Positions 1-8,513 of a DNA stretch of 64,000 bases are shown here, piece by piece. The notes below the pieces were generated by a model. It had not been told where the DNA came from. It searched no databases and saw only the letters and a list, made by a program, of their open reading frames with translations. How positions within the stretch are numbered: position 1 is the first letter of the stretch; each line of letters begins with the position of its first letter. The translations under genes were made by a program, and so were the position numbers. The stretch comes from G963676655 sp963676655 (GTDB taxonomy: Bacteria > Verrucomicrobiota > Lentisphaeria > Victivallales > Victivallaceae), in the NCBI GenBank assembly GCA_963676655.2, contig CAXXKX010000002.1, positions 682,001-746,000 on the forward strand, written 5' to 3'.

Positions 1-2
1 GT

Positions 3-2576
3 TACAAGCATGGCGAAACGATGCAATTGCAGTTGCAGACGCCGGTCATGGGACACGGCTATATAACAATTGAAAGCAATTCCGTTCTGGACTTCTATCC
101 GTTTTTCGCGGACAAGCCGACCGTTAACCTGAGTATCCCGGTTAAATCGGATTATCCTTTCAGCTTCAATGTATTTGCGGCGGTTTCCCGCGATTCACGA
201 TTGAAGAACGACTTTCCATGGGATTTTGCCTGCGGTTACGTTCCGATCAGGTTGAATCATGATTCCCGGACCCTGAATGTGCGGATTGAAGTACCGGAAA
301 AATCATTGCCGGGAGCGGATTCTGAAGTGAAAATATCGGTTGCCGATTCAGATGGCAAGCCCCGCGCAGCTTCGTTGACGCTGGCTCTGGTTGACGAGGG
401 AGTCTGCCGTTTGACGGCATATAAAACACCGTCAGCGCTGGATTATTTTTACGCTAAACGCCGGTTGAACGTCGATACTTTCAGCGTTTATCTTGGGCTG
501 ATGGAAGATCTCACAGCCGCTCAGGTAAATCAGGATAATATTCTTTACGGCGGCGGCGGGGTTTTAGGCCGGATGCTGCGGATTGCCCGGCCTGATGAGC
601 GAAAAGTCGCTCAGATCTGGCGTTCCGATATAAAGACCGGAACCGATGGATCAGCTCGGGTCAAGGTAAAGCTGCCCCGGTTTACCGGTAAATTGCGGGT
701 TATGGCGGTGGCGTTTGCCGGAGCGTGTTTCGGATCCGATACGGCGTATGTCAAAGTTGCCGATCCGTTAACTACGCTGACCAATTTTCCGACCTTTCTG
801 GCCCCGGGCGATCAGGCGGCCGCACCGGTCACGATCTTCAACAATACCGGCAGGAAGGCCGATGTCAATTTACGGATTGTCGATGATAAATACTCTCTGG
901 CTCTGGCTCAAGGCGAATCACAAACGGTTTATCAGCCGCTTGTCGCGCCGTCATATCCCGGCAGACTGCGGTTTGATCTTCACGCGGCTTTGCTGGATGG
1001 CGGCAAGCCGTGGGAACGGGAGATTCCGGTGCTGGTGCGGTCATCGCATCCTCCGCGGGTAGAGTCTGTTACCGGGGCGTTTCCGGCAGAGGCTGGAAAA
1101 AAATCAATTTCGATTCCCGGAAAATGGCTGAAAAATTCCGCTCAGGGAACTTTGACGGTGTCGTCCGCTCCTGGACTGGATTTGGGGGATTGCCTCGATT
1201 ATCTGGTCCGGTATCCTTACGGCTGTCTGGAACAGACGACCTCTGCGGCGTTCTGTGTCCTGCAGGCTCCTGAACTATATCAAAAGATGTCTCCGCAGGT
1301 GAGAAATACAGCTCAGATCAAAACATATTTGCAGGCTGGAGTCGACCGGATATTGTCGATGCAGCTTTATAACGGCGGCTTTGCGATGTGGCCGCGCGGC
1401 CGGGATGATTGGGAATGGGGCAGTATCTACGCCGCTGATTTTCTGCTGGATGCGAAAAAATACGGTTGTCAGGTGCCCGATAATGCTATAGAAAGAATGG
1501 GTGAATATCTGCACGATTTATGCGGACACCTTGAACCGGAGTTGTCGGCCTATACCCTGTACGTACTGTCACGGACCGGAACGCTGAAAAAATCGGAGAT
1601 GCCGGGTTCGCCGGTGTCGATTGAGAATAATAATACCGTATCAGGCTTGTATGCCATGGCTCTGCTGAATGTTGGACTGAGAAAGACGGCGTTGAAAGTG
1701 GTGGACACGTATATTAAACCGACGCGATCCGCCCGGTTTATCTCCGGCGGCACCTTGTCCAGTTCGATTCGTGATGACGCGGTGGCGTTGATGGTGTTGC
1801 TTAAACTGAAGCCGGATTCGCCTGAAATTGTCGAACTGGTGAAACGCCTGTCAAAATACTGTCGTGGAAAGCGGTATACTACTCAGGATGCCGCCTGGGC
1901 GCTCCGGGCGCTGGCATTGTACGACAACATGATCGCGTCCGCTCCGGTCGACTTCAAAACAGAAATCCGGCAGAATGGTAAATTGCTTGCTTCTTTCAAC
2001 AGCACCGATGCAAAGAATTTTGTTACGCTGCCAATTAACGTTGATTCAGGAACTTCACTTGAACTGCAAAGCCGGGGCAGGGGGCGGGTATATTATCGAT
2101 TGGCTGTGGCCGGGATTCCGGCGGAAGCTCCGGTTGAAAAAGATCGCGGTATTGTTGTTCGTCGCATGATCCTGAAACAGGACGGCTCGAAAGCCGACCT
2201 TGATGATCTCCACGTCGGCGAACTGTATGTGGTGAAAATAACTCTCTCATGCCGGGGGCCGCTTGATAATATGGTGATCAACGATTTGCTGCCGGGATGT
2301 TTTATCGTCGAAAACGCCAATCTGGCGACCCGCGACAACGCCGCCGCAGAGAGATTCAAGAACACGCTTAAGCCGGTCCGCGTTGATCCGCGCTTTGATC
2401 GTTATCTGATTTTTTGCGACAGCCAGTATTCTATTGCAAATCCGGTCCGAACGTTTTACTATGCGGTTCGCGCCGCCTATAAAGGGAGCTTCAAACTGCC
2501 GGCGATTTTTGGAACCTGTATGTACGATCCGGATATTTATTCATGTTCATCTTCGGGGCGGATTACCGTGAAATGA
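3..2576 (+). CDS. Alpha-2-macroglobulin family protein (5' truncated by window)
   Basis: The frame is open from base 3, so the gene begins upstream of the window; the first ATG at 21 is internal. About 857 C-terminal residues are visible. The family is a periplasmic or lipid-anchored protease trap that covalently captures attacking proteases. The fragment shows the YfhM-type block VDEGVCRLTAYKTPS ending in LDYFYAKRRL. It also has an intact thioester motif, PYGCLEQT, with the Cys codon at 1224-1226, followed by the alpha-helical thioester domain and a C-terminal receptor-like beta region. The stop codon overlaps the next gene (pbpC), the arrangement known in proteobacteria, where A2M is thought to act with PBP1C in wall defence and repair. 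Nothing in the visible part looks broken. Family assignment is very secure; the physiological target is inferred. Confidence 0.95.
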   Translation, partial: YKHGETMQLQLQTPVMGHGYITIESNSVLDFYPFFADKPTVNLSIPVKSDYPFSFNVFAAVSRDSRLKNDFPWDFACGYVPIRLNHDSRTLNVRIEVPEKSLPGADSEVKISVADSDGKPRAASLTLALVDEGVCRLTAYKTPSALDYFYAKRRLNVDTFSVYLGLMEDLTAAQVNQDNILYGGGGVLGRMLRIARPDERKVAQIWRSDIKTGTDGSARVKVKLPRFTGKLRVMAVAFAGACFGSDTAYVKVADPLTTLTNFPTFLAPGDQAAAPVTIFNNTGRKADVNLRIVDDKYSLALAQGESQTVYQPLVAPSYPGRLRFDLHAALLDGGKPWEREIPVLVRSSHPPRVESVTGAFPAEAGKKSISIPGKWLKNSAQGTLTVSSAPGLDLGDCLDYLVRYPYGCLEQTTSAAFCVLQAPELYQKMSPQVRNTAQIKTYLQAGVDRILSMQLYNGGFAMWPRGRDDWEWGSIYAADFLLDAKKYGCQVPDNAIERMGEYLHDLCGHLEPELSAYTLYVLSRTGTLKKSEMPGSPVSIENNNTVSGLYAMALLNVGLRKTALKVVDTYIKPTRSARFISGGTLSSSIRDDAVALMVLLKLKPDSPEIVELVKRLSKYCRGKRYTTQDAAWALRALALYDNMIASAPVDFKTEIRQNGKLLASFNSTDAKNFVTLPINVDSGTSLELQSRGRGRVYYRLAVAGIPAEAPVEKDRGIVVRRMILKQDGSKADLDDLHVGELYVVKITLSCRGPLDNMVINDLLPGCFIVENANLATRDNAAAERFKNTLKPVRVDPRFDRYLIFCDSQYSIANPVRTFYYAVRAAYKGSFKLPAIFGTCMYDPDIYSCSSSGRITVK

Positions 2577-4723
2577 AATACTGGTATAAACATAAAAAAC
2601 ACCTGAAAAAAAGCTGCAAGTGGGCCACTCTTGCAGCGCTCATGCTTGTCTTGTTGTCGGTGACGGTTTTCCTTATTCTGGACGCGGTTTATCCGTTTCC
2701 GGTGGAGCGCCTTGAACAATTGAGACTACAGCGGTCGTCGACGGTGATAATGGACCGGCGGGGTAAACTGCTCCGGGCGTTCCTGAGTCGGGATGACAGT
2801 TGGACATTGTGGCGGAATGATCTCAGCGGGTGCGGTAACATTAAAAACGCGATTATTGCCGCTGAAGATCGCCGTTTCTATTCCCATTGCGGCGTGGATC
2901 TACCGGCGATTTTCCGGGCGGTTGTATTAAACCTTGCATCCGGACGAGTCAAATCCGGCGCGTCGACACTGACAATGCAGTTGATGCGCATGTCGCTGGA
3001 TCATCACCGCCGTTCATGGTCGAATAAGCTGGTCGAAACTTTCCGCGCATTGCAATGCGAACAAAAGATGAGCAAAGAGGATATTCTATGCTGGTATCTT
3101 AATTTCGCGCCCTTCGGTTCCAATATCTACGGGGTCGAAGCGGCTTCCAGGATATATTTTCGCAAGACGCCGGAAAATTTAACCCCGGAAGAAGCCGCGT
3201 TGCTTGCCGGTCTGGTGCAGGCCCCGAGCAATCTTCTGCCGTATCGTTATCCGGAGAAAGCGGAAAAACGGCGGCAGGTTATCCTGAACCGGATGTACCA
3301 GAGTTCATATATCGATTATGACCGTTTGATTTCGGCCCGGTCGGAATCTATCCGCTGTCACCGCAACCGGCTTCCGGCTGCCGCGCCGTATTTTGCCGCG
3401 CTGCTGGCTGAAAAATACCCTGGACAACAGGTAATTTCAACCATTGATGCCGGGCTGCAGTATCATGCCGCCCATTTGCTCAAACAAGCGGTCAGTGACG
3501 CTCCGCCCGGGGTTAACGGTGCGGTTATCATCGTCAGTAACCGTGATAACGCGGTACGTGCCTTTGTCGGATCGGCTGGTTCCGGTAGTGTGGCTGCTCA
3601 AGTCAACCACGCGGCTGTTCCACGCGGTCCGGGTTCATTGCTTAAACCGTTCATTTACCTTACGGCTTTCGAACGGGGATTGGCCGCTCCCGCGACGATG
3701 CTGGATGACCGTGCTGTCGCATTTGCCGGTTATGCGCCGCGCAACTATGACCGGCAGTGGCACGGGCCGGTTTCCATCCGTAAAGCCCTGGCTTTTTCCT
3801 ATAACGTTCCGGCGGTCGCGATGCTCGATAAGATCGGCGTCGATTCGTTTATTGAAAGTCTGGAACGTTTTGGTTTGCGGGTTACGACCGCGCCGGAACG
3901 CCGGTACGGGTTGGCTCTGGCCCTGGGCGGGGCCGAATTTTCTCTGCTTGAGCTGGTCCGGGCGTATTCCGCGCTGGCCAGGCTGGGGACGATGCTGCCG
4001 TTGCGCTTTGTCGAGAACGCTCCAGCGGAGATTCCTGAAAAGATTGCGGATAAGGATGCCACTTTTCTGATCTGTGATATTCTCAAGGACCGCTCCCGGC
4101 TGCAGGGGAGAAGTTTGTGGAAAAATGGCGATTCTTCGCATACTTTTGCCTGGAAGACCGGGACCTCGAATAATCTGCGGGACGCCTGGACCATTGCCTG
4201 GAATCCCGATTGGACGGTCGGGGTCATGCTTACTTGTGCCGGTTCTGGACGTGATGCGTCATTGGTCGGGATCAAAAATGCCGCGCCAACCGCGGCCGCT
4301 CTCATAGGCCTTGCGACGGGTAATAAACATAACTGGTATCAAGTACCGAAGCCGATTTCCCGGCGTTCTGTATGCAGTCGGACTGGTCTGTTGCCATGCT
4401 CTGCCTGCCGGAATACAACCACGGATTATTTTCAGGCCGGATTTGACCATACCGTAACTTGCCAATGCGGAACGCATAAAAATCCGGATTCCCATCCCCA
4501 ACTGGTTTCGCCGCAAGCCGGGATTGTTTATCTGGATAAAATCACCCTCCGGGCCGATGGACCGGAGAAGGGGGAGATTTTCTGGTTCAGCGGCAGTCGC
4601 TATCTTGGTCGAACGGCTTTCGGTAATACCTTGAGTTGCCGTCTGCCGTCCGGAGCGCATAAAATAACCTGTTCCGACAGCAAGGGAACTTGGAGTCAAA
4701 CTGTATCAATTCGGGTCAGGTAA
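2573..4723 (+). CDS. pbpC: Penicillin-binding protein 1C (bifunctional transglycosylase/transpeptidase)
   Basis: This 716-residue class A PBP polymerises and crosslinks peptidoglycan at the inner membrane. A basic N-terminus and one membrane segment (about residues 12-38) are followed by a GT51 domain with the catalytic motif AAEDRRFYSHCG (Glu98). The transpeptidase domain has S355-LL-K358, an SYN motif and K528-TGTS. The C-terminus is a PBP1C-type beta domain (BiPBP_C) with several cysteines. The start at 2573 makes an ATGA overlap with the upstream A2M stop. An in-frame ATG at 2543 would add ten residues inside the upstream gene and is less likely. Length, domain order and neighbour all fit PBP1C rather than PBP1A/1B. 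It is probably translationally coupled to the A2M gene. Confidence 0.95.
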   Translation: MKYWYKHKKHLKKSCKWATLAALMLVLLSVTVFLILDAVYPFPVERLEQLRLQRSSTVIMDRRGKLLRAFLSRDDSWTLWRNDLSGCGNIKNAIIAAEDRRFYSHCGVDLPAIFRAVVLNLASGRVKSGASTLTMQLMRMSLDHHRRSWSNKLVETFRALQCEQKMSKEDILCWYLNFAPFGSNIYGVEAASRIYFRKTPENLTPEEAALLAGLVQAPSNLLPYRYPEKAEKRRQVILNRMYQSSYIDYDRLISARSESIRCHRNRLPAAAPYFAALLAEKYPGQQVISTIDAGLQYHAAHLLKQAVSDAPPGVNGAVIIVSNRDNAVRAFVGSAGSGSVAAQVNHAAVPRGPGSLLKPFIYLTAFERGLAAPATMLDDRAVAFAGYAPRNYDRQWHGPVSIRKALAFSYNVPAVAMLDKIGVDSFIESLERFGLRVTTAPERRYGLALALGGAEFSLLELVRAYSALARLGTMLPLRFVENAPAEIPEKIADKDATFLICDILKDRSRLQGRSLWKNGDSSHTFAWKTGTSNNLRDAWTIAWNPDWTVGVMLTCAGSGRDASLVGIKNAAPTAAALIGLATGNKHNWYQVPKPISRRSVCSRTGLLPCSACRNTTTDYFQAGFDHTVTCQCGTHKNPDSHPQLVSPQAGIVYLDKITLRADGPEKGEIFWFSGSRYLGRTAFGNTLSCRLPSGAHKITCSDSKGTWSQTVSIRVR

Positions 4724-4750
4724 AGGCTGTTTCTTTTTATCGGTATTGGA

Positions 4751-4937
4751 AGCGCCGCAGGCCACCGCGGCAAATGTATTCTATCGGAGCGCCGCAGACC
4801 ACAGCGGCAAATGTATTCTATCGGAGCGCCGCAGGCCACTGCGGCAAATGTATTTTTTCGGAGCGCCGCAGGCCACTGCGGCATTTCCCATAAGACTGGT
4901 TCGCCCCCGTATTCCTATTTGGGAATGCGGTTATTAG
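4751..4937 (+). repeat. Palindromic 37-bp tandem repeat array A (4 units)
   Basis: Four units sit at an exact 37-bp period, with hairpin cores at 4754, 4791, 4828 and 4865. The core is GCCGCAGRCCACTGCGGC (7-bp stem, 4-nt loop), joined by a spacer of the form AAATGTATTYTWTCGGAGC. The last unit is followed by a tail (ATTTCCCATAAGACTGG and about 35 bp more, ending near GCGGTTA) that recurs after the other arrays in this region. It begins about 28 bp after the pbpC stop, so the stem plus T-rich spacer could double as a transcription terminator. The arrangement resembles REP/BIME-type extragenic repeats; no family name is claimed. Confidence 0.85.
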
Positions 4938-4998
4938 TCTGGCATATAATCATATTGCATTTATTGAATAGCGCTGAAAGCGCGGCATATAACAGCAG

Positions 4999-5033
4999 CC
5001 CGGGGTGATTGAGCGCAGCGATTGAACCCCGGG
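4999..5033 (+). other. Strong hairpin, CCCGGGGT / ACCCCGGG
   Basis: A perfect 8-bp stem (4999-5006 with 5026-5033) closes a 19-nt loop containing GATTGAGCGCAGCGATTG, which can itself form a small inner pairing. It lies in the non-coding strip between the 37-bp array and the insertion sequence. No T-run follows, so it is not a standard terminator. Function unknown. Confidence 0.5.
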
Positions 5034-5065
5034 AACATTTAAAAAACATTAAAAGCCCTGAATGG

Positions 5066-5084
5066 CATATGCGTCAACTTAAGA
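5066..5084 (+). repeat. IS left terminal inverted repeat
   Basis: The sequence CATATGCGTCAACTTAAGA is exactly complementary to 6720-6738. The transposase stop codon (5079-5081 on the minus strand) lies inside it. The 9-bp target duplication CCTGAATGG precedes it. Confidence 0.93.
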
Positions 5085-6386
5085 GATATGAAGAAGTATA
5101 AGTTCTTTGTTTTCAACATAGTTTAACCTTTTTCTTTTATCATAAGTACAATAGCAAGTTAATGTTTGTACAACTCTATCGATATCTTTCTCTATTTGTA
5201 TTATGATATGTTGCAGTCTTTCTTTTTTAGCTCTAATATAGCGCATGAGTTTTGATAAACTTAAACGTTTTTTTGAGAATATATAAACCAATTCTTCGCA
5301 TTTTCTATAGATACAGTGCATAGTAATTACAATAGTAATCAACCTGGCAATTATTAATGCATGCAATTGGTGACAAGAGACGTTGTGTATAATTGAAAAC
5401 GCCATATTGCTTTTCCATGTTTTAAAAATGATTTCGATTCTCCATCTCAAGCCGTACAATGTGCAGATAATATCAAAGTCATACTTTACGACGGGTAAAT
5501 TTGTTATAAAAATCGTCCATGACATCAACGATAACATTTTCTCAGATGGTTTGTGTCCTCGGGTTTGTTTTTTTGCTTTCATACGTCTGATATTGGCAAT
5601 TTCTTCTCTTACCGGGACTGCAATGAGTCGCACCATGGTTCTATGGTCATCGTTCAAACATACATTCATATCAATTTTTCTTTTCTTCTTGAGTAGTTTC
5701 AATATATCAATTTTCTGGTCATTGACGGGGTTTCGCAAAACCATCAGACTTTTGTGCCGATAAATATATAATGTGCAGTTGTCATTAAGCCTCTTAATCT
5801 CACTACATTTCAAATAACCCCGGTCCCTAAGAACTAAATCTCCTGGCTCAATGCAAAGTTCACTGGCAGCATCAAAATCATTTTTGCTGTATTTATCAAT
5901 TGAAAAAGTAACGAATTGTTTTGCAATCAAGTCATAAACTCCTTGAATCCTGGCGTTACAGACAGATTTATGAGAATTAGACACTCCAGAAAACGAATCG
6001 AATAAGCGATCCGGTAATTTCAATACGGTACTATCCTGAACCAAGACCCTAGGGAAGTTGTTCTGTTCACATGAAAGTTCATTTTTCACGATTATTTTAT
6101 TTTCGATAACCCTACCAAGAATCATCTGTAGAAAATTACTAAATTGAGTATTTGCACGCTTCCAGACAGCTTGTCGACTTGGTCTTGTTCCGGTTGAATC
6201 ATGCAATACCCCGGCAATATCATTGTAACTGAGAGCTTTATCAATTGCTTCTAAACAATAAAGATTTAATAAATCGACCGAAGAAATTTTTTTAGGCATC
6301 CTTTTTTGAAACCCGCTTTCGATAGCTAATTCTTCAATCTCCGACGGTGTTAGTGAATCTATTGCTGTTGATATAAAGTTTTTCAT
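5079..6386 (-). CDS. IS4-family transposase (DDE type)
   Basis: This 435-residue cut-and-paste transposase acts on the terminal repeats of the surrounding element. The IS4 signature Y-x2-R-x3-E-x6-K is present exactly in YGLRWRIEIIFKTWK. The first catalytic Asp is likely in VLVQDSTVLKL and the second in LVLRDRGYL. The N-terminal part (PSRQAVWKR region) looks like a helix-turn-helix DNA-binding segment. A longer frame reaches 6470, but its extra 28 residues are a hydrophobic AT-rich translation. The start at 6386 has AAGG eight bases upstream on the coding strand and begins MKNFISTAID. The stop codon lies inside the left terminal repeat. Divergent from the AbrB-like gene across a roughly 100-bp control region. 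The frame is intact, so the enzyme may be active. Confidence 0.93.
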   Translation of the reverse strand: MKNFISTAIDSLTPSEIEELAIESGFQKRMPKKISSVDLLNLYCLEAIDKALSYNDIAGVLHDSTGTRPSRQAVWKRANTQFSNFLQMILGRVIENKIIVKNELSCEQNNFPRVLVQDSTVLKLPDRLFDSFSGVSNSHKSVCNARIQGVYDLIAKQFVTFSIDKYSKNDFDAASELCIEPGDLVLRDRGYLKCSEIKRLNDNCTLYIYRHKSLMVLRNPVNDQKIDILKLLKKKRKIDMNVCLNDDHRTMVRLIAVPVREEIANIRRMKAKKQTRGHKPSEKMLSLMSWTIFITNLPVVKYDFDIICTLYGLRWRIEIIFKTWKSNMAFSIIHNVSCHQLHALIIARLITIVITMHCIYRKCEELVYIFSKKRLSLSKLMRYIRAKKERLQHIIIQIEKDIDRVVQTLTCYCTYDKRKRLNYVENKELILLHIS

Positions 6387-6418
6387 AAAATTACCTTGAA
6401 TATTAAATCTATGATGAT

Positions 6419-6446
6419 ATATTAATAGTATATATACTATTAATAT
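6419..6446. promoter_or_regulatory. 28-bp perfect palindrome, candidate operator of the IS
   Basis: The half-site ATATTAATAGTATA (6419-6432) is followed immediately by its exact complement (6433-6446). It sits in the roughly 100-bp divergent space between the transposase start (6386) and the AbrB-like gene start (6487). A dimeric swapped-hairpin regulator encoded next door is the obvious candidate to bind here and repress transposase, itself, or both. The palindrome is seen directly; its role is inference. At this A+T content a shorter palindrome could arise by chance, but 28 perfect base pairs is long. Confidence 0.55.
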
Positions 6447-6486
6447 TAGTATAAAAATCAAAAAGGTCAAATGAAAAAGAAAAAAA

Positions 6487-6687
6487 ATGGGTTACAAAGT
6501 TAAAATTCAAAGAGTTGAGCGTGGGAACACGAAGTCGTTTTATGTTAACTTTCCAGCAGCTATTGCTGAAAGTACAAACCTAAGCAAAGGTGAAGAAATG
6601 GAATGGACTATTGATGACAGAAATACTTTTGTGTTGAAAAGAGTCAAGAACGTACCATCATTTAGAAAAACGAACAAGGAAAAATAA
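6487..6687 (+). CDS. AbrB/SpoVT/MazE-like small DNA-binding protein (IS passenger)
   Basis: A 66-residue basic protein. The pattern KIQRVERGNTKSFYVNFPAAI, then an acidic EEMEWTI stretch and a beta strand with FVLKRVK, matches the swapped-hairpin AbrB fold, whose members are transition-state regulators or antitoxins. There is no toxin gene next to it. It lies wholly inside the insertion sequence and is divergent from the transposase, with a 28-bp palindrome between them, so a role as self-encoded regulator of transposition is more likely than a chromosomal antitoxin. The start is the first ATG after an A/G-rich tract; no strong ribosome-binding site is visible. Family call is moderate because the domain is short. 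Confidence 0.7.
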   Translation: MGYKVKIQRVERGNTKSFYVNFPAAIAESTNLSKGEEMEWTIDDRNTFVLKRVKNVPSFRKTNKEK

Positions 6688-6719
6688 ACAAAAAAACAAT
6701 CAATTCAGGAAGAAAAGAT

Positions 6720-6738
6720 TCTTAAGTTGACGCATATG
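6720..6738 (+). repeat. IS right terminal inverted repeat
   Basis: Exact reverse complement of 5066-5084. Followed directly by the target duplication CCTGAATGG at 6739-6747. Confidence 0.93.
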
Positions 6739-6784
6739 CCTGAATGGGCGACATATAATGCAAGGTAATTATCAGCCGGAGTAA

Positions 6785-6946
6785 TAGATTTAACCGCTTT
6801 GGCACAAAAGCGTGGCTGGTCGCTATAGTTGTTCCGCAACTGTGTTGCGGCCGCTTATGTCGTACTGTTCAAGTATGGCGGAGTTCCGCCATAGATAAAT
6901 TCTTCTGATCGGCAAATTCCGCAGCAAAGCGGTTAAATCTAACCGC
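6785..6946. repeat. Multi-hairpin element, copy 1
   Basis: First of three copies of a roughly 167-bp structured element. It starts at TAGATTTAACCGCTTTGGC and ends with GCGGTTAAATCTAACCGC; the outer left half-hairpin is missing. Two inner hairpins are retained although their sequences differ from copies 2 and 3: CCGCAACTGTGTTGCGG, and ATGGCGGA paired with TCCGCCAT. It is followed by a shared roughly 80-bp linker and a 37-bp repeat array. No coding frame. Confidence 0.8.
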
Positions 6947-7032
6947 ACTCCAAAATGACATGAAAAAGATATTTTCCCGGAAGTTACATTAATAATCAGA
7001 CTGCTTGATGGTTGTTAATTTGTATCGGGAGC

Positions 7033-7087
7033 GCCGCAGGCCACTGCGGCAAATGTATTTTTTCGGAGCGCCGCAGGCCACTGCGGC
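7033..7087 (+). repeat. 37-bp palindromic repeat array B (2 units)
   Basis: Hairpin cores GCCGCAGGCCACTGCGGC at 7033-7050 and 7070-7087, 37 bp apart, with the same spacer and the same downstream tail as array A. Confidence 0.85.
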
Positions 7088-7131
7088 ATTTCCCATAAGA
7101 CAGGCTTGTCCCCGTATTCCTATTTTGGAAT

Positions 7132-7298
7132 GCGGTTAGATTTAACCGCTTTGGCACAAAAGCATGGTTGATCGCTATAGTTGTTCCGCAACCAGGTTGC
7201 GGCCGCTTATGTCGTACTGTTCAACTATGGCGGAATTCCGCCATAGATAAATTCTTCCAATCGGCAAATTCCGTAGCAAAGCGGTTAAATCTAACCGC
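7132..7298. repeat. Multi-hairpin element, copy 2
   Basis: 167 bp. The ends are inverted repeats that are hairpins themselves: GCGGTTAGATTTAACCGC at the left, GCGGTTAAATCTAACCGC at the right. Inside are CCGCAACCAGGTTGCGG (7186-7202) and a 22-bp perfect palindrome at 7225-7246 with half-site CTATGGCGGAA. There is no transposase, so it is a non-autonomous or purely structural element. Confidence 0.85.
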
Positions 7299-7384
7299 AA
7301 TCCAAAATTACATGAAAAAGATATTTTCCCGGAAGTTACATTAATAATCAGACTGCTTGATTGTTGTTAATTTGTATCGGGAGC

Positions 7385-7476
7385 GCCGCAGACCACTGCG
7401 GCAAATGTATTTTTTCGGAGCGCCGCAGACCACTGCGGCAAATGTATTTTTTCGGAGCGCCGCAGGCCACTGCGGC
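7385..7476 (+). repeat. 37-bp palindromic repeat array C (3 units)
   Basis: Cores at 7385-7402, 7422-7439 and 7459-7476, exact 37-bp period; the first two carry GACC in the loop, the third GGCC. The arrays after the three multi-hairpin elements hold 2, 3 and 2 units, so unit number varies between otherwise similar composite repeats. Confidence 0.85.
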
Positions 7477-7520
7477 ATTTCCCATAAGACAGGCTTGTCC
7501 CCGTATTCCTATTTTGGAAT

Positions 7521-7687
7521 GCGGTTAGATTTAACCGCTTTGGCACAAAAGCATGGTTGATCGCTATAGTTGTTCCGCAACCAGGTTGCGGCCGCTTATG
7601 TCGTACTGTTCAACTATGGCGGAATTCCGCCATAGATAAATTCTTCCAATCGGCAAATTCCGTAGCAAAGCGGTTAAATCTAACCGC
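7521..7687. repeat. Multi-hairpin element, copy 3
   Basis: 167 bp, essentially identical to copy 2 including both terminal hairpins and both internal palindromes. It begins 389 bp after copy 2 starts, a distance made up of the element, a linker, the three-unit 37-bp array and a tail. Confidence 0.85.
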
Positions 7688-7773
7688 AATCCAAAATTAC
7701 ATGAAAAAGATATTTTCCCGGAAGTTAAATTAATAATCAGACTGCTTGATGGTTGTTTATTTGTATCGGGAGC

Positions 7774-7828
7774 GCCGCAGTCCACTGCGGCAAATGTATT
7801 TTTTCGGAGCGCCGCAGACCACTGCGGC
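7774..7828 (+). repeat. 37-bp palindromic repeat array D (2 units)
   Basis: Cores at 7774-7791 (loop TCCA) and 7811-7828. The tail ATTTCAAATAAGGCTGG is diverged from the other arrays and marks the end of the repeat region before the minus-strand genes. Confidence 0.8.
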
Positions 7829-7943
7829 ATTTCAAATAAGGCTGGCAAGTCACGACTTCTTTTAAGGTCAATAGCGGGTGCTTGCCCCCGTACTCATTGA
7901 CCCTGCACTCCTTACCGTACTCCTTTGACTTTCACAAAATAGT

Positions 7944-8513
7944 TTACTTGTTGTTTAATGTATTAGGGTCAATCCTATAAAAAAAAACATATTCGTTTTC
8001 TTTAAGATTATAAAAATCATTGCCATAGTTAGTGTTGCCACTTGTCCGTATTTTATAGAATATCTTATCGGGTTGAATTTCAGGATTATATGACATGTTT
8101 ATTTTTGTCTTCTCTTTATCGAATCCAGGGGAAAAATAAGTATCCATTCCACAAATTCGAAATTTAAAAATTCCGTTTTCCAGTTGAGCTACAATTATCT
8201 TTTGAAGAGCCTCTTTGGAGGGGCCAACATAAAAGATGTTATTAATAAGTTGTGGCTCATTATTGCCCTTTTGGGCGTAAAGTCGTATACGAAAATTTTT
8301 ACGGCAATCTTCCGGTAGTTTTATTTTGAAACAATATATATTGTATAATCCTGCAATATCCCAGACTGTGATATCTCGTTGGGTTCTTAAAATATCACGG
8401 GGAAATTGTTGCGATTGAGTTACTGGCTTTTTATCTAATAAGATGTATAGCCCAAAGAATGCCACATCAACAATTACAATTGTCGTAATTACACTCCATA
8501 TGTAAGTTTTCAT
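7944..8513 (-). CDS. Hypothetical membrane-anchored protein
   Basis: 189 residues and not recognised. The first about 25 residues (MKTYIWSVITTIVIVDVAFF onward) form one hydrophobic segment, consistent with an uncleaved anchor or signal. The remainder is a mostly beta, soluble-looking domain with two cysteines about 15 residues apart near the middle. The coding strand is AT-rich, unlike the core genes, and it is followed by two more minus-strand genes of similar composition. It is probably accessory DNA. An AT-rich, aaaGGG-containing stretch before the ATG gives a passable ribosome-binding site. No function is proposed. Confidence 0.6.
   Translation of the reverse strand: MKTYIWSVITTIVIVDVAFFGLYILLDKKPVTQSQQFPRDILRTQRDITVWDIAGLYNIYCFKIKLPEDCRKNFRIRLYAQKGNNEPQLINNIFYVGPSKEALQKIIVAQLENGIFKFRICGMDTYFSPGFDKEKTKINMSYNPEIQPDKIFYKIRTSGNTNYGNDFYNLKENEYVFFYRIDPNTLNNK

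Larger units (their letters stand above)
5066..6738 (-). mobile_element. Complete IS4-family insertion sequence with AbrB-like passenger gene
   Basis: The element is 1673 bp. Perfect 19-bp terminal inverted repeats (CATATGCGTCAACTTAAGA at 5066-5084, its reverse complement at 6720-6738) are flanked by a 9-bp direct duplication, CCTGAATGG, at 5057-5065 and 6739-6747. Intact ends and duplication point to a recent insertion, and the transposase is uninterrupted. Inside are the transposase on the minus strand and a divergent 66-residue AbrB-like gene. It landed in non-coding repeat DNA and breaks no recognisable gene. Confidence 0.93.

Noticed and set aside
5383..5763. Plus-strand ORF of 126 residues inside the IS
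   Set aside because: It is the antisense of the transposase frame, with no ribosome-binding site.
4751..7828. CRISPR array
   Set aside because: The 37-bp period is due to direct tandem repetition with a constant spacer, not variable spacers, and no cas genes are present.
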